In this document: positions 20,173-31,087 of the stretch, piece after piece | How the letters are laid out: each line of letters starts with the position of its first letter | How positions within the stretch are numbered: position 1 is the first letter of the stretch | Assembly (NCBI RefSeq): GCF_019599545.1 | Contig: NZ_JAIEZV010000007.1 | Coordinates: forward strand, 1-60,239 | Direction of reading: 5' to 3' | Length of the DNA: 60,239 nucleotides | Source of the DNA: Halobacillus sp. Nhm2S1 | GTDB lineage: Bacteria > Bacillota > Bacilli > Bacillales > Halobacillaceae | Translations under genes and position numbers: made by a program | The notes under the pieces: model-generated | Seen by the model: only the letters and a program-made list of their open reading frames with translations | Database searches by the model: none | What the model was told of the DNA's origin: nothing

Positions 20173-20541
20173 TTATAATACTTCTGGAGCTAGAGATACA
20201 ATCTTCATGAATTTAGCATCACGAAGTTCACGAGCTACCGGTCCGAAGATACGAGTACCGCGTGGTCCTTTGTCATCACGCACGATTACTGCTGCGTTTT
20301 CATCAAAACGGATGTAAGAACCATCTTTACGGCGTACTCCACTCTTAGAACGTACGATAACAGCTTTAACAACTTCACCTTTTTTAACAACGCCCCCTGG
20401 TGTTGCCTGCTTCACAGTAGCAGTGATGACATCACCAATGTTAGCTGTTTTGCGGCCGGATCCACCCAATACTTTAATCGTTTGGATTTCACGAGCACCA
20501 GAGTTATCTGCGACTTTCAGACGAGATTCCTGTTGAATCAT
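20173..20541 (-). CDS. rplN: 50S ribosomal protein L14
   Basis: L14 forms the intersubunit bridge B8 and binds the silencing factor RsfS. The 122-residue sequence starts [19 protein letters not shown] and contains [20 protein letters not shown]. Confidence 0.98.
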   Translation of the reverse strand: MIQQESRLKVADNSGAREIQTIKVLGGSGRKTANIGDVITATVKQATPGGVVKKGEVVKAVIVRSKSGVRRKDGSYIRFDENAAVIVRDDKGPRGTRIFGPVARELRDAKFMKIVSLAPEVL

Positions 20542-20583
20542 ACCATGTAACCTCCCTTCGGATTAACTCCGAGCGAACTTTAA

Positions 20584-20847
20584 TTAGATAATGACAGACT
20601 CTTCAACAACTTCTAGAAGACGGAAACGCTTAGAAGCAGACAATGGACGAGTTTCCATGATGCTTACGATGTCGCCGTTTTTCGCTTGGTTGTTTTCGTC
20701 ATGCGCTTTGAACTTTTTGGAATACTTTACGCGCTTGCCGTAAAGTTTGTGGAACTTATAAGTTTCTACTAGTACAGTGATGGTTTTATCCATCTTGTCA
20801 GAAACGACACGGCCAGTATAAACTTTACGATTATTACGTTCAGTCAT
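20584..20847 (-). CDS. rpsQ: 30S ribosomal protein S17
   Basis: S17 is an early 16S-binding OB-fold protein. The start is ATG 20847 ([17 protein letters not shown], 87 residues), with GGAGG 9 nt upstream; a start seven codons earlier lacks a site. It ends [21 protein letters not shown], split here as the family C-terminus. Confidence 0.97.
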   Translation of the reverse strand: MTERNNRKVYTGRVVSDKMDKTITVLVETYKFHKLYGKRVKYSKKFKAHDENNQAKNGDIVSIMETRPLSASKRFRLLEVVEESVII

Positions 20848-20871
20848 GTGAGGGTGACCTCCTCTCATCTA

Positions 20872-21496
<625 letters not shown>

Positions 21497-21514
21497 AATG
21501 CTTTTCCCCCTTCC

Positions 21515-22156
21515 TTACTTGTCAGTTTTAGTTGGAAGGACTTCTCCACGATAGATCCACACTTTAACACCAAGTTTACCGTAAGTGGTGTCAGCTTCTG
21601 CAGTTCCGTAATCGATGTCTGCACGAAGTGTGTGTAGTGGTACTGTTCCTTCACTGTAATATTCAGCACGAGCGATATCCGCGCCACCTAGACGACCAGA
21701 TACTTGGGTACGAATACCTTTAGCTCCTGCACGCATAGCGCGTTGGATTGTTTGTTTCTGAGCACGACGGAAAGATACGCGGTTTTCCAATTGACGTGCG
21801 ATATTGTCAGCTACAAGAGTAGCGTCAAGATCTGGTTTTTTCACTTCAACGATGTTGATGTGAACGCGTTTACCAGTTAGTTGGTTTAGTGCTTTACGAA
21901 GTGCTTCTACTTCAGAACCGCCTTTACCGATAACCATTCCTGGCTTAGCTGTGTGCACAGTAATGTTTACACGGTTTGCTGCGCGTTCGATTTCTACCGT
22001 AGAAAGAGCAGCATCTTTAAGACGATTTTCAACATATTCACGAATCTTAATGTCTTCATGTAACAAGTCTGCATAGTCTTTGCCAGCGTACCACTTGGAT
22101 TCCCAATCGCGGATGACGCCGATACGAAGACCTACCGGATTAATTTTTTGACCCAC
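21515..22156 (-). CDS. rpsC: 30S ribosomal protein S3
   Basis: S3 sits at the mRNA entry tunnel and has helicase activity. The 213-residue protein starts [20 protein letters not shown], has a KH domain with [15 protein letters not shown], and ends in PTKTDK, slightly shorter than the ~218 residues of B. subtilis. Confidence 0.98.
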   Translation of the reverse strand: MGQKINPVGLRIGVIRDWESKWYAGKDYADLLHEDIKIREYVENRLKDAALSTVEIERAANRVNITVHTAKPGMVIGKGGSEVEALRKALNQLTGKRVHINIVEVKKPDLDATLVADNIARQLENRVSFRRAQKQTIQRAMRAGAKGIRTQVSGRLGGADIARAEYYSEGTVPLHTLRADIDYGTAEADTTYGKLGVKVWIYRGEVLPTKTDK

Positions 22157-22159
22157 TGA

Positions 22160-22501
22160 TTATCCCTCCTTTTTTTCTGATACGACCACTGTGATGTGGC
22201 TTGTGCGTTTGTTGATTTGGCTTGCGCGGCCCATTGCACGAGGGCGGAAACGTTTAAGAGTTACGCCTTCGTTTACAAACGCTTCGGAAACGTATAGGTT
22301 TTCCGGGTCCATTTCATAGTTGTGTTCTGCGTTAGCGATCGCGGAGTTAAGAAGTTTCTCAACTACTGGAGATGCGCCACGCTGTGTTAGACGTAGTGTA
22401 GCTAGAGCTTCACCAACATTTTTTCCTCGAATTAAATCAATTACCAAACGAGCTTTACGAGGAGCGATACGAACGGTTTTAGCAACTGCTTTAGCTTGCA
22501 T
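22160..22501 (-). CDS. rplV: 50S ribosomal protein L22
   Basis: L22 extends a beta-hairpin into the exit tunnel. The 113-residue product has [18 protein letters not shown] and the tunnel loop [19 protein letters not shown]; no duplication or deletion of the kind linked with macrolide resistance is seen in the loop. Confidence 0.98.
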   Translation of the reverse strand: MQAKAVAKTVRIAPRKARLVIDLIRGKNVGEALATLRLTQRGASPVVEKLLNSAIANAEHNYEMDPENLYVSEAFVNEGVTLKRFRPRAMGRASQINKRTSHITVVVSEKKEG

Positions 22502-22521
22502 TAGAGTGCCTCCTCTCTATA

Positions 22522-22800
22522 TTAACGTTTTGTTTTCTTATCGTCGCCAGAGTGTCCCTTGAACGTACGGGATGGCGCGAATTCACCTAGTTTGTGACCA
22601 ACCATGTCTTCAGTCACATAAACTGGTACGTGCTTACGACCGTCATAAACGGCGATTGTGTGTCCGACGAAGTTAGGGAAGATCGTAGAACGGCGAGACC
22701 AAGTCTTTACGACCTGCTGTTTATTATCTTCGTTCAACTTCTCGACTTTTTTCATTAAATGATCATCTACAAAAGGTCCTTTTTTCAGGCTGCGGCCCAT
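22522..22800 (-). CDS. rpsS: 30S ribosomal protein S19
   Basis: S19 pairs with S13 in the 30S head. The 92-residue product begins [20 protein letters not shown] and contains the signature [20 protein letters not shown]. Confidence 0.98.
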   Translation of the reverse strand: MGRSLKKGPFVDDHLMKKVEKLNEDNKQQVVKTWSRRSTIFPNFVGHTIAVYDGRKHVPVYVTEDMVGHKLGEFAPSRTFKGHSGDDKKTKR

Positions 22801-22857
22801 GAATAAACCTCCCTTCGCGATTGAGAGACGGGTGTTATTGCCCGCCCGACAATCCCG

Positions 22858-23691
22858 TTATTTTTTACCGCGTCTACGCACGATATATTTATCAGACGGC
22901 TTGTTGCGTTTTCTCGTTTTGTATCCAAGAGTTGGTTTACCCCATGGAGATACTGGAGATGGCATACCGATTGGTGCGCGTCCTTCACCACCACCGTGTG
23001 GGTGATCACTAGGGTTCATTACGGAACCACGTACTGTAGGGCGCTTACCTTTCCAACGAGAACGTCCAGCTTTACCTACGCTGATTAGTTCGTGCTCAAG
23101 GTTACCAACTTGACCGATCGTTGCACGGCAAGAGCTTAGTACCAAACGAACTTCACCAGAAGTTAGACGTACAAGCGTGTATTTCTCTTCACGACCAAGG
23201 ATTTGTGCAGAAGCACCTGCAGAACGGACAAGTTGTCCTCCGCGTCCCGGCTTAAGTTCTACGTTGTGTACGATTGTACCAACTGGAATGTCTTTCAACT
23301 GAAGTGCGTTACCTGGTTTGATATCTGCACCTTCACCAGAAATAATTTCCGTTCCAACCTTCACACCTTTTGGAGCTAGGATGTAACGTTTTTCACCATC
23401 AACATAATTGATTAGTGCAATGTTAGCGGAGCGGTTCGGATCATATTCGACTGTAGCAACGCGTCCAGGTATTCCATCTTTGTCACGCTTGAAGTCGATA
23501 ATACGATACTGACGCTTGTGGCCTCCGCCCTGATGACGAACTGTCAGCTTACCCTGGTTGTTACGTCCACCTTTTTTATGAAGTGGAGTGACAAGGGAGC
23601 GTTCAGGCTTATCAGTTGTGATTTCAGCGAAATCAGATACTGACATGTGTCGACGACCGTTAGTAATTGGTCTGAACTTTTTAATCGCCAT
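22858..23691 (-). CDS. rplB: 50S ribosomal protein L2
   Basis: L2 is needed for subunit association and peptidyl transferase function. The 277-residue product carries the conserved [18 protein letters not shown] segment including the key His of the HPHGGG loop, and a C-terminal basic tail. Confidence 0.98.
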   Translation of the reverse strand: MAIKKFRPITNGRRHMSVSDFAEITTDKPERSLVTPLHKKGGRNNQGKLTVRHQGGGHKRQYRIIDFKRDKDGIPGRVATVEYDPNRSANIALINYVDGEKRYILAPKGVKVGTEIISGEGADIKPGNALQLKDIPVGTIVHNVELKPGRGGQLVRSAGASAQILGREEKYTLVRLTSGEVRLVLSSCRATIGQVGNLEHELISVGKAGRSRWKGKRPTVRGSVMNPSDHPHGGGEGRAPIGMPSPVSPWGKPTLGYKTRKRNKPSDKYIVRRRGKK

Positions 23692-23727
23692 CTTTATTTC
23701 CCTCCTTCATATTTCAATTCGTGTATT

Positions 23728-24015
23728 TTATGCTTCGAAGATTTCTAGTTCTTCGCTGTCCTGAGTCAATGTGATGACTGCTTTCTTACGATCGGAGCGG
23801 TAGCCGCCGTAACGACCCATACGCTTGAACTTACCTTTAAGGTTCATTGTGTTGACTTGTGCAACTTGAACGCCAAAGATTTCTTCAACTGCTTTTTTAA
23901 TTTCAGTTTTGTTAGCTTTCGGGCTAACTTCAAACGTATATTTCTTTTCTCCCATAAGATCAGCAGAATGTTCAGTAATGACAGGGCGCTTGATAATATC
24001 GCGTGGTTCTTTCAT
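23728..24015 (-). CDS. rplW: 50S ribosomal protein L23
   Basis: L23 is the chaperone and SRP docking site at the tunnel exit. The 95-residue product begins [17 protein letters not shown] and includes [16 protein letters not shown]. Its ATG overlaps the rplD stop by one base (TAATG). Confidence 0.98.
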   Translation of the reverse strand: MKEPRDIIKRPVITEHSADLMGEKKYTFEVSPKANKTEIKKAVEEIFGVQVAQVNTMNLKGKFKRMGRYGGYRSDRKKAVITLTQDSEELEIFEA

Positions 24016-24638
24016 TATGAGAGCACCTCCCCTGCTTTTTCAGCTGCTTCCTTAGTAAGGATCAGCTTGTCATGCGTTAGCAAGTCTAACACACTTACTT
24101 GTTCTACAGGAAGACTTTTCACTGTAGGGATGTTGTTAGATGAAAGAGTTACATTTTCGTCTGCTTCAGCAGTAACGATCAATGCTTTCTCGTTAACATC
24201 TAGTGCCTTCAGGATGTTTGCAACTTCTTTTGTTTTTGGAGCATCAAGAGATAGGCTCTCAAGAACAATGATGTTATCTTCTTTCACTTTAGAAGAGAAA
24301 GCAGATTGAAGTGCTAAACGACGTACTTTTCTAGGCATTGTGTAGCTGTAGCTGCGTGGTGTAGGACCGAATACAGTTCCGCCACCTACCCATTGTGGTG
24401 AACGGATAGATCCTTGACGCGCACGGCCTGTACCTTTTTGGCGCCATGGTTTGCGTCCGCCGCCACTAACTTCAGAACGTCCTTTTACTTTGTGTGTGCC
24501 TTGGCGAAGATTCGCGCGTTGCATCAACACAGTTTCGTGTAATACGTGAGTATTGGGTTCAATTCCAAAAACAGATTCGTTTAGTTCGATTTCACCAACG
24601 TTAGAACCGCTTTGGTTTAATAGTGCTACTTTAGGCAT
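24015..24638 (-). CDS. rplD: 50S ribosomal protein L4
   Basis: L4 lines the exit tunnel. The 207-residue sequence has [19 protein letters not shown] and the tunnel loop typical of erythromycin-sensitive bacteria. In enterobacteria L4 represses its own operon; a Bacillus counterpart is not established. Confidence 0.98.
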   Translation of the reverse strand: MPKVALLNQSGSNVGEIELNESVFGIEPNTHVLHETVLMQRANLRQGTHKVKGRSEVSGGGRKPWRQKGTGRARQGSIRSPQWVGGGTVFGPTPRSYSYTMPRKVRRLALQSAFSSKVKEDNIIVLESLSLDAPKTKEVANILKALDVNEKALIVTAEADENVTLSSNNIPTVKSLPVEQVSVLDLLTHDKLILTKEAAEKAGEVLS

Positions 24639-24659
24639 GACATATCCTCCCTTCGTTTA

Positions 24660-25295
24660 TTATTTGCTAGCCTTAATTGCACTTGTAATCTTAACGTAAG
24701 ATTTCTTCGCGCCTGGTACGTTACCTTTGATAAGTAGTAGATTACGCTCAGCGTCCACTTTTACTACTTCAAGGTTTTGTAGAGTTACTGTTTCGCCACC
24801 CATTTGTCCAGCAAGACCTTTGCCTTTGAAGACTTTGGATGGGTCAGCACCTTGTCCCATAGAACCGGAACGACGGTGGAAACGGGAACCGTGAGTTTTA
24901 GGTCCAGTAGATTGGTTGTGGCGCTTGATCGCACCCTGGAAACCTTTACCTTTAGAAGTTCCTGTAACGTCAATAGCGTCACCAGCTTCGAAAATATCAA
25001 CTTTAACCTCTTGACCTAGTTCATAGTCATCAAGGTTTGTATTACGGAATTCACGAACGTAGCGCTTAGGTGTTGTGCTTGCTTTATCAGCGTGCCCTTG
25101 AGCAGCTTTCTTCAAGCGGTTTGACTTTTCATCAGCAAAACCTAGTTGGATCGCTTCATAACCGTCGTTTTCTGTTGTTTTCTTTTGAAGAACAACGTTT
25201 GGCTCAGCCTGAACGACTGTTACTGGGATCAACTCGCCATTTTCAGAGAAAATTTGAGTCATGCCGACTTTTCGTCCTAAGATTCCTTTCGTCAT
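24660..25295 (-). CDS. rplC: 50S ribosomal protein L3
   Basis: L3 reaches the peptidyl transferase centre. The 211-residue protein starts [16 protein letters not shown] and has the conserved [19 protein letters not shown] loop near the active site. Confidence 0.98.
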   Translation of the reverse strand: MTKGILGRKVGMTQIFSENGELIPVTVVQAEPNVVLQKKTTENDGYEAIQLGFADEKSNRLKKAAQGHADKASTTPKRYVREFRNTNLDDYELGQEVKVDIFEAGDAIDVTGTSKGKGFQGAIKRHNQSTGPKTHGSRFHRRSGSMGQGADPSKVFKGKGLAGQMGGETVTLQNLEVVKVDAERNLLLIKGNVPGAKKSYVKITSAIKASK

Positions 25296-25327
25296 CCGTT
25301 ACACCTCCTATTATCTTTACGATTTAT

Positions 25328-25750
<423 letters not shown>

Positions 25751-25768
25751 TTATGACCAACATTACTT

Positions 25769-25797
25769 ATTATATAGAAGAAATGCGGTCAATGCAA
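25769..25797 (-). promoter_or_regulatory. Sigma-A promoter of the S10-spc-alpha cluster
   Basis: TTGCAT (25792-25797), a 17-bp spacer and a perfect TATAAT (25769-25774) on the minus strand place the start near 25762 and give a ~125-nt leader before rpsJ. Confidence 0.8.
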
Positions 25798-25799
25798 GG

Positions 25800-26160
25800 A
25801 TAAATCCATAATTCTTTTCATTACGGACACTTAAAATATTATACTAGCGTTCAGTACTTTTTTCAAGGGGATAAAAAGCATTCATGGGCTTCCCGTCGAT
25901 TGCTTCCGAATACCTCTCTGAAATCCATTGTCCATTAAAACAAATATGCAGGAGGATATCAACCATCTCTGTGTAAAGAATAATTTTCTAAACATTAGAT
26001 AAAATCATCTTGATCCTTATCAGCATATCAGTAATGGAATGATAAAATACTGATCATCGATAAATCAGTATGCTACCTATTGTGTTACAGGGCAGTAGGA
26101 TAAAGGAGAAAGAAATACATAATTTCAGGAAAGGTTTCAATGACAGTTTTGTATTTATTC
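25800..26160. other. Gene-free gap between tuf and the S10 operon
   Basis: No convincing gene is present in these ~360 bp; B. subtilis has ybaC here. AT-rich sequence contains one perfect 8-bp inverted repeat, ATACTGAT (26047-26054) / ATCAGTAT (26064-26071) with a 9-nt loop. It could be an operator or the remnant of a hairpin; there is no U run on either side. Confidence 0.5.
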
Positions 26161-26163
26161 ACT

Positions 26164-26194
26164 AAAAAAGAGCAACAGCCAGAAGCTGTTGCTC
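26164..26194 (-). terminator. Terminator of the str operon (after tuf)
   Basis: A perfect 10-bp stem GAGCAACAGC (26170-26179) / GCTGTTGCTC (26185-26194) with a 5-nt loop is followed on the minus strand by six U. It lies 22 bp after the tuf stop. Confidence 0.93.
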
Positions 26195-26216
26195 TCTATA
26201 TAGGATAGAACTGAAA

Positions 26217-27407
<1,191 letters not shown>

Positions 27408-27463
27408 TGTATATTTCCTCCTTTAGATAAGTAACAAATTTGGTTTTTGTAGATTTATGATGC

Positions 27464-27496
27464 AGCTTAGGAGTAAGCGGATGTCACTCCTAAGCT
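27464..27496 (-). promoter_or_regulatory. tuf leader hairpin
   Basis: A perfect 11-bp inverted repeat AGCTTAGGAGT (27464-27474) / ACTCCTAAGCT (27486-27496) with an 11-nt loop lies in the fusA-tuf spacer, ~55 nt before the tuf start. There is no U run, so it is not a classical terminator; it could stabilise or process the tuf mRNA. Confidence 0.55.
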
Positions 27497-27506
27497 TACA
27501 ATACAA

Positions 27507-27535
27507 GTTATACTTTAACTCGTTTAAAAAATCAA
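27507..27535 (-). promoter_or_regulatory. Internal sigma-A promoter of tuf
   Basis: TTGATT (27530-27535), a 17-bp spacer and TATAAC (27507-27512) on the minus strand immediately follow the fusA stop. This gives tuf its own transcription start, matching the need for EF-Tu in excess of EF-G. Confidence 0.55.
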
Positions 27536-29614
27536 TTATTCACCAGCATTTTTCTTGATGATTTCCTCAGAGATGCTCTTCGGAACTTCTTCATAGTGGT
27601 CGAAGTGCATTGTGTACGTACCGCGGCCTTGAGTGTTGGAACGCAACGCTGTTGCATAACCGAACATCTCAGAAAGTGGAACGAATGCTTTAACCACTTG
27701 TGCATTACCACGAGTTTCCATACCTTCTACACGTCCACGACGGGAAGTTACGTCACCCATGATGTCGCCCATGTATTCCTCTGGAATAACAACTTCTACT
27801 TTCATCATTGGTTCAAGTAGAACAGGCTTACACTTGTTTTTCGCCTCTTTAAGTGCCATGGATGCGGCAACTTTAAAGGCCATTTCGTTGGAGTCGACAT
27901 CGTGGTAAGAACCGTCATATAGAGTCGCTTTGATGTCTACCATAGGGTATCCAGCCAATACACCATTTTCCATAGACTCTTTAATACCTTGTTCTACAGA
28001 TGGAATGTATTCACGTGGTACAACACCACCGACGATCTTGTTAACGAATTCAAATCCAGCGCCTTCTTCGTTCGGTTCGAACTCAACCCAAACGTGACCG
28101 AATTGTCCACGACCACCAGATTGTCGTACGAACTTACCTTCCACTTGCGCACTTCCGCGGAATGTTTCACGGTAAGCTACTTGTGGAGCACCAATGTTCG
28201 CTTCAACTTTGAACTCACGCTTCAGACGGTCAACGATGATATCTAGGTGAAGTTCACCCATACCTGCGATGATCGTTTGACCAGTTTCAACGTTTGTTTC
28301 AGTTTGGAACGTTGGATCCTCTTCAGCTAGTTTACCAAGAGCGATAGACATCTTATCTTGGTCAGCTTTAGATTTAGGCTCGATAGCAACAGAGATTACC
28401 GGATCAGGGAATTCCATGGACTCAAGAATAACAAGACTCTTCTCGTCACATAGCGTATCACCTGTACCTGTATCTTTCAGTCCTACCGCACCTGCGATAT
28501 CCCCTGCGTATACAGTGGAGATCTCTTCACGAGAGTTTGCGTGCATTTGTAGGATACGACCTACACGCTCACGTTTATCTTTCGTGGAGTTTTTCACGTA
28601 TGAACCAGCACTCAAAGTACCAGAGTACACGCGGAAGAATGTCAATTTACCTACATAAGGGTCTGTCGCAACTTTAAATGCCAATGCAGAGAATGGCTCG
28701 TTGTCGTCAGGCTTACGTACGACTTCTTCATCTGTTTGTGGTACGTGACCTTCAATTGGAGGTACATCTAATGGAGATGGAAGATAGTCAAGAACACCAT
28801 CAATTAGAAGTTGAACACCTTTGTTTTTGAAGGCAGAACCACAGAAGACAGGATAGAATTCAACACTTAGAGTCGCTGTACGGATCGCCGCTTTCAGCTG
28901 GTCGTTCGTGATTTCTTCTCCCTCTAGATACTGCATCATCAAGTCTTCATCAAGTTCTGCGACAGCTTCTACAAGCTTGCCACGGTACTCTTCAGCTTGA
29001 TCTTGGTACTCATCAGGAATCGGGCGAGCTTCCGCACGTGTTCCCAAGTCGTCCATGTAGTAGTATGCTTCCATCGTTACTAGGTCGATGATTCCTTCGA
29101 ACTCATCTTCTGCTCCGATAGGAAGTTGAACAGCTGCTGCATTTGCTCCAAGGCGGTCTTGCAATGTGCCTAGGGAGTAAATGAAGTCAGCTCCGATTTT
29201 ATCCATTTTGTTAATGAATACGATACGTGGAACACCGTATGTTGTAGCTTGGCGCCAAACAGTTTCTGTTTGAGGCTCAACACCAGATTGTGCGTCAAGG
29301 ACAGCTACGGAACCATCAAGTACACGTAGGGAACGTTCAACTTCAACAGTGAAGTCTACGTGACCTGGAGTGTCAATGATGTTGATACGGTGACCTTTCC
29401 ACTGAGCAGTTGTAGCGGCGGAAGTGATTGTAATTCCGCGCTCTTGTTCCTGCTCCATCCAGTCCATTTGGGAAGCTCCTTCGTGAGTTTCACCAATTTT
29501 GTGGATACGTCCTGTGTAGAAAAGAATACGCTCTGTCGCCGTTGTTTTACCAGCGTCGATGTGAGCCATGATCCCGATATTACGGGTCTTTTCCAAGGAG
29601 AACTCTCTAGCCAT
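27536..29614 (-). CDS. fusA: Elongation factor G
   Basis: EF-G catalyses ribosomal translocation and, with RRF, recycling. The 692-residue five-domain GTPase starts [21 protein letters not shown]1 [10 protein letters not shown]3 DTPGHVDFT and G4 NKMDK are intact. Residues of the fusidic-acid region look ordinary. It lies between rpsG and tuf. Confidence 0.99.
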   Translation of the reverse strand: MAREFSLEKTRNIGIMAHIDAGKTTATERILFYTGRIHKIGETHEGASQMDWMEQEQERGITITSAATTAQWKGHRINIIDTPGHVDFTVEVERSLRVLDGSVAVLDAQSGVEPQTETVWRQATTYGVPRIVFINKMDKIGADFIYSLGTLQDRLGANAAAVQLPIGAEDEFEGIIDLVTMEAYYYMDDLGTRAEARPIPDEYQDQAEEYRGKLVEAVAELDEDLMMQYLEGEEITNDQLKAAIRTATLSVEFYPVFCGSAFKNKGVQLLIDGVLDYLPSPLDVPPIEGHVPQTDEEVVRKPDDNEPFSALAFKVATDPYVGKLTFFRVYSGTLSAGSYVKNSTKDKRERVGRILQMHANSREEISTVYAGDIAGAVGLKDTGTGDTLCDEKSLVILESMEFPDPVISVAIEPKSKADQDKMSIALGKLAEEDPTFQTETNVETGQTIIAGMGELHLDIIVDRLKREFKVEANIGAPQVAYRETFRGSAQVEGKFVRQSGGRGQFGHVWVEFEPNEEGAGFEFVNKIVGGVVPREYIPSVEQGIKESMENGVLAGYPMVDIKATLYDGSYHDVDSNEMAFKVAASMALKEAKNKCKPVLLEPMMKVEVVIPEEYMGDIMGDVTSRRGRVEGMETRGNAQVVKAFVPLSEMFGYATALRSNTQGRGTYTMHFDHYEEVPKSISEEIIKKNAGE

Positions 29615-29656
29615 GCATCTTTCTCCTTCCTGTTTGAACCTTTATTTTTTTGGTGA

Positions 29657-30127
29657 TTACCAGCGATAGTGAGCGAATGCTTTGTTCGCTTCCGCCATCT
29701 TGTGCATTTCTTCGCGACGCTTCACAGATGCACCTGTGTTGTTAGCTGCATCTAGAATTTCGTTAGCCAAGCGCTCTTCCATCGTTTTCTCCCCGCGTAG
29801 ACGAGCGTAGTTTACGATGAAACGCAAGCCTAGAGCCTGACGACGTTCTGGACGAACCTCAACAGGTACCTGATAGTTGGAACCACCTACACGACGAGCG
29901 CGTACTTCCAATACAGGCATTACGTTCTTCATTGCTTGGTCAAAAGTTTCCATAGCGTCATTTCCGCTACGCTCCTGAACTAGTTCAAAAGCTTTGTAAA
30001 GAATCTTTTGTGCTTTACCGCGCTGACCATTGACCATGATTTGGTTGATCAAGCGAGTAACAAGCTTAGAGTTATACATCGGATCTGGTAACACATCACG
30101 TTTAGCTACTGGACCTTTACGTGGCAT
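29657..30127 (-). CDS. rpsG: 30S ribosomal protein S7
   Basis: S7 organises the 30S head and, in E. coli, represses the str operon. The 156-residue product begins [16 protein letters not shown] and includes the signature [20 protein letters not shown] and ends with AHYRW. Confidence 0.98.
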   Translation of the reverse strand: MPRKGPVAKRDVLPDPMYNSKLVTRLINQIMVNGQRGKAQKILYKAFELVQERSGNDAMETFDQAMKNVMPVLEVRARRVGGSNYQVPVEVRPERRQALGLRFIVNYARLRGEKTMEERLANEILDAANNTGASVKRREEMHKMAEANKAFAHYRW

Positions 30128-30179
30128 ATGTTCCCCTCCCTTCTTAGGTGTTTTTATTTAAGCGATATTTGCATATCGA

Positions 30180-30599
30180 TTATTTTTTAGCTTTTGGCTT
30201 TTTCGTTCCGTATTTGGAACGACCTTGCATACGGCCATCAACACTTGCTGTGTCAAGGGCACCACGTACAACGGTATAACGTACACCTGGCAAGTCTTTA
30301 ACTTTACCGCCACGGATAAGAACAACACTGTGCTCTTGTAGGTTGTGGCCTTCACCAGGGATATAAGCGTTAACCTCAAGCTGGTTAGTTAGACGAACAC
30401 GTGCATACTTACGTAGGGCAGAGTTCGGTTTCTTAGGTGTCATTGTACCAACACGTGTGCAAACTCCACGTTTTTGTGGAGAAGAAAGGTCAGTCATACG
30501 CTTTTTATAGCTATTGTAACCTTTGTTCAAAGCTGGAGAGTTAGACTGCTTTGTTTTGCTCACGCGTCCTTTGCGTACCAATTGGTTAATTGTTGGCAT
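30180..30599 (-). CDS. rpsL: 30S ribosomal protein S12
   Basis: S12 governs decoding accuracy. The 139-residue product has [19 protein letters not shown] and [18 protein letters not shown]; the lysines mutated in streptomycin resistance (the KKPNS Lys and the GGKVKDLPG Lys) are wild type. It follows the L7Ae-like gene after a gap with a terminator-like hairpin. Confidence 0.98.
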   Translation of the reverse strand: MPTINQLVRKGRVSKTKQSNSPALNKGYNSYKKRMTDLSSPQKRGVCTRVGTMTPKKPNSALRKYARVRLTNQLEVNAYIPGEGHNLQEHSVVLIRGGKVKDLPGVRYTVVRGALDTASVDGRMQGRSKYGTKKPKAKK

Positions 30600-30654
30600 G
30601 TTTGTATCCTCCCTTCATACTTTTTTAATACCACACATCCAGGTGGTTCATAAA

Positions 30655-30695
30655 AAGGCAAAAAACAAAGCTTTCGCGTAAAACGCCAAAACTTT
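30655..30695 (-). terminator. Attenuator-like hairpin between the L7Ae gene and rpsL
   Basis: On the minus strand AAAG-TTT-GCG pairs with CGC-AAA-CTTT with one mismatch and one wobble (arms 30667-30678 and 30684-30695), followed by G and TTTTTT. The stem begins at the end of the L7Ae gene. A second small hairpin (ACCAC/GTGGT) follows before rpsL. Partial termination would set rpsL below the upstream gene or respond to a repressor. Confidence 0.55.
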
Positions 30696-30945
30696 ATTGC
30701 TTTATCGCCACTGTAGCCGCACCAACATCAATACCACATGCATTCCCGAGCTCCTCCATCGAAGGTACCCGTATATGAGGAATGTTCAGTTGTTGGGCTA
30801 ATTTAGCTACTTTAAGTGTCATCGACTGATCGGCATCGTCAGCCGTTATGACTTCAACCACTTCGCCATTTTTCATAGCTTTCAGTGTTTGTTTGGTTCC
30901 AATAATTATATCGGATTTAGCCTGTGCTACTTTTTCATAAGACAT
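30694..30945 (-). CDS. rplGB: L7Ae-family K-turn RNA-binding protein (YbxF/RplGB)
   Basis: The 83-residue protein has the L7Ae/L30e fold: [28 protein letters not shown], then [23 protein letters not shown]. The YbxF homologue in B. subtilis binds kink-turn RNA and associates with ribosomes. The start is ATG 30945 with GGAGG 8 nt upstream; the ATG two codons earlier is only 2 nt from that site. It heads the rpsL operon and lies behind its own promoter downstream of rpoC. Confidence 0.93.
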   Translation of the reverse strand: MSYEKVAQAKSDIIIGTKQTLKAMKNGEVVEVITADDADQSMTLKVAKLAQQLNIPHIRVPSMEELGNACGIDVGAATVAIKQ

Positions 30946-30991
30946 CTTCATATCCTCCAAAGTAACAAGGATAAATGGAAGCACCTTGATT

Positions 30992-31036
30992 ATATTATCA
31001 CTCACCCATATGCATGTCAACTGCATCTGGGTGAGT
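30992..31036 (-). promoter_or_regulatory. Sigma-A promoter of the L7Ae-str operon inside a large palindrome
   Basis: A perfect TTGACA (31015-31020), 17-bp spacer and TAATAT (30992-30997) on the minus strand. The promoter is overlapped by an inverted repeat, ACTCACCCA (31000-31008) / TGGGTGAGT (31028-31036), extended inward by ATGCA/TGCAT. The -35 lies in the loop and one arm fills the spacer, the geometry of an operator. Confidence 0.7.
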
Positions 31037-31087
31037 TTTTTGGTGCTCCCTTTAATTTTACACCTTGTTAACATCTACTTCTTTATT

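Noticed and set aside
26140-26208. Plus-strand 22-codon frame with AGGAAAGG before the ATG.
   Set aside because: It runs through the tuf terminator stem and the opposite-strand signals explain the sequence better.
31000-31036. Palindrome as rpoC terminator.
   Set aside because: On the minus strand there is no U run after the stem; the T run is on the plus side, where no gene needs it.
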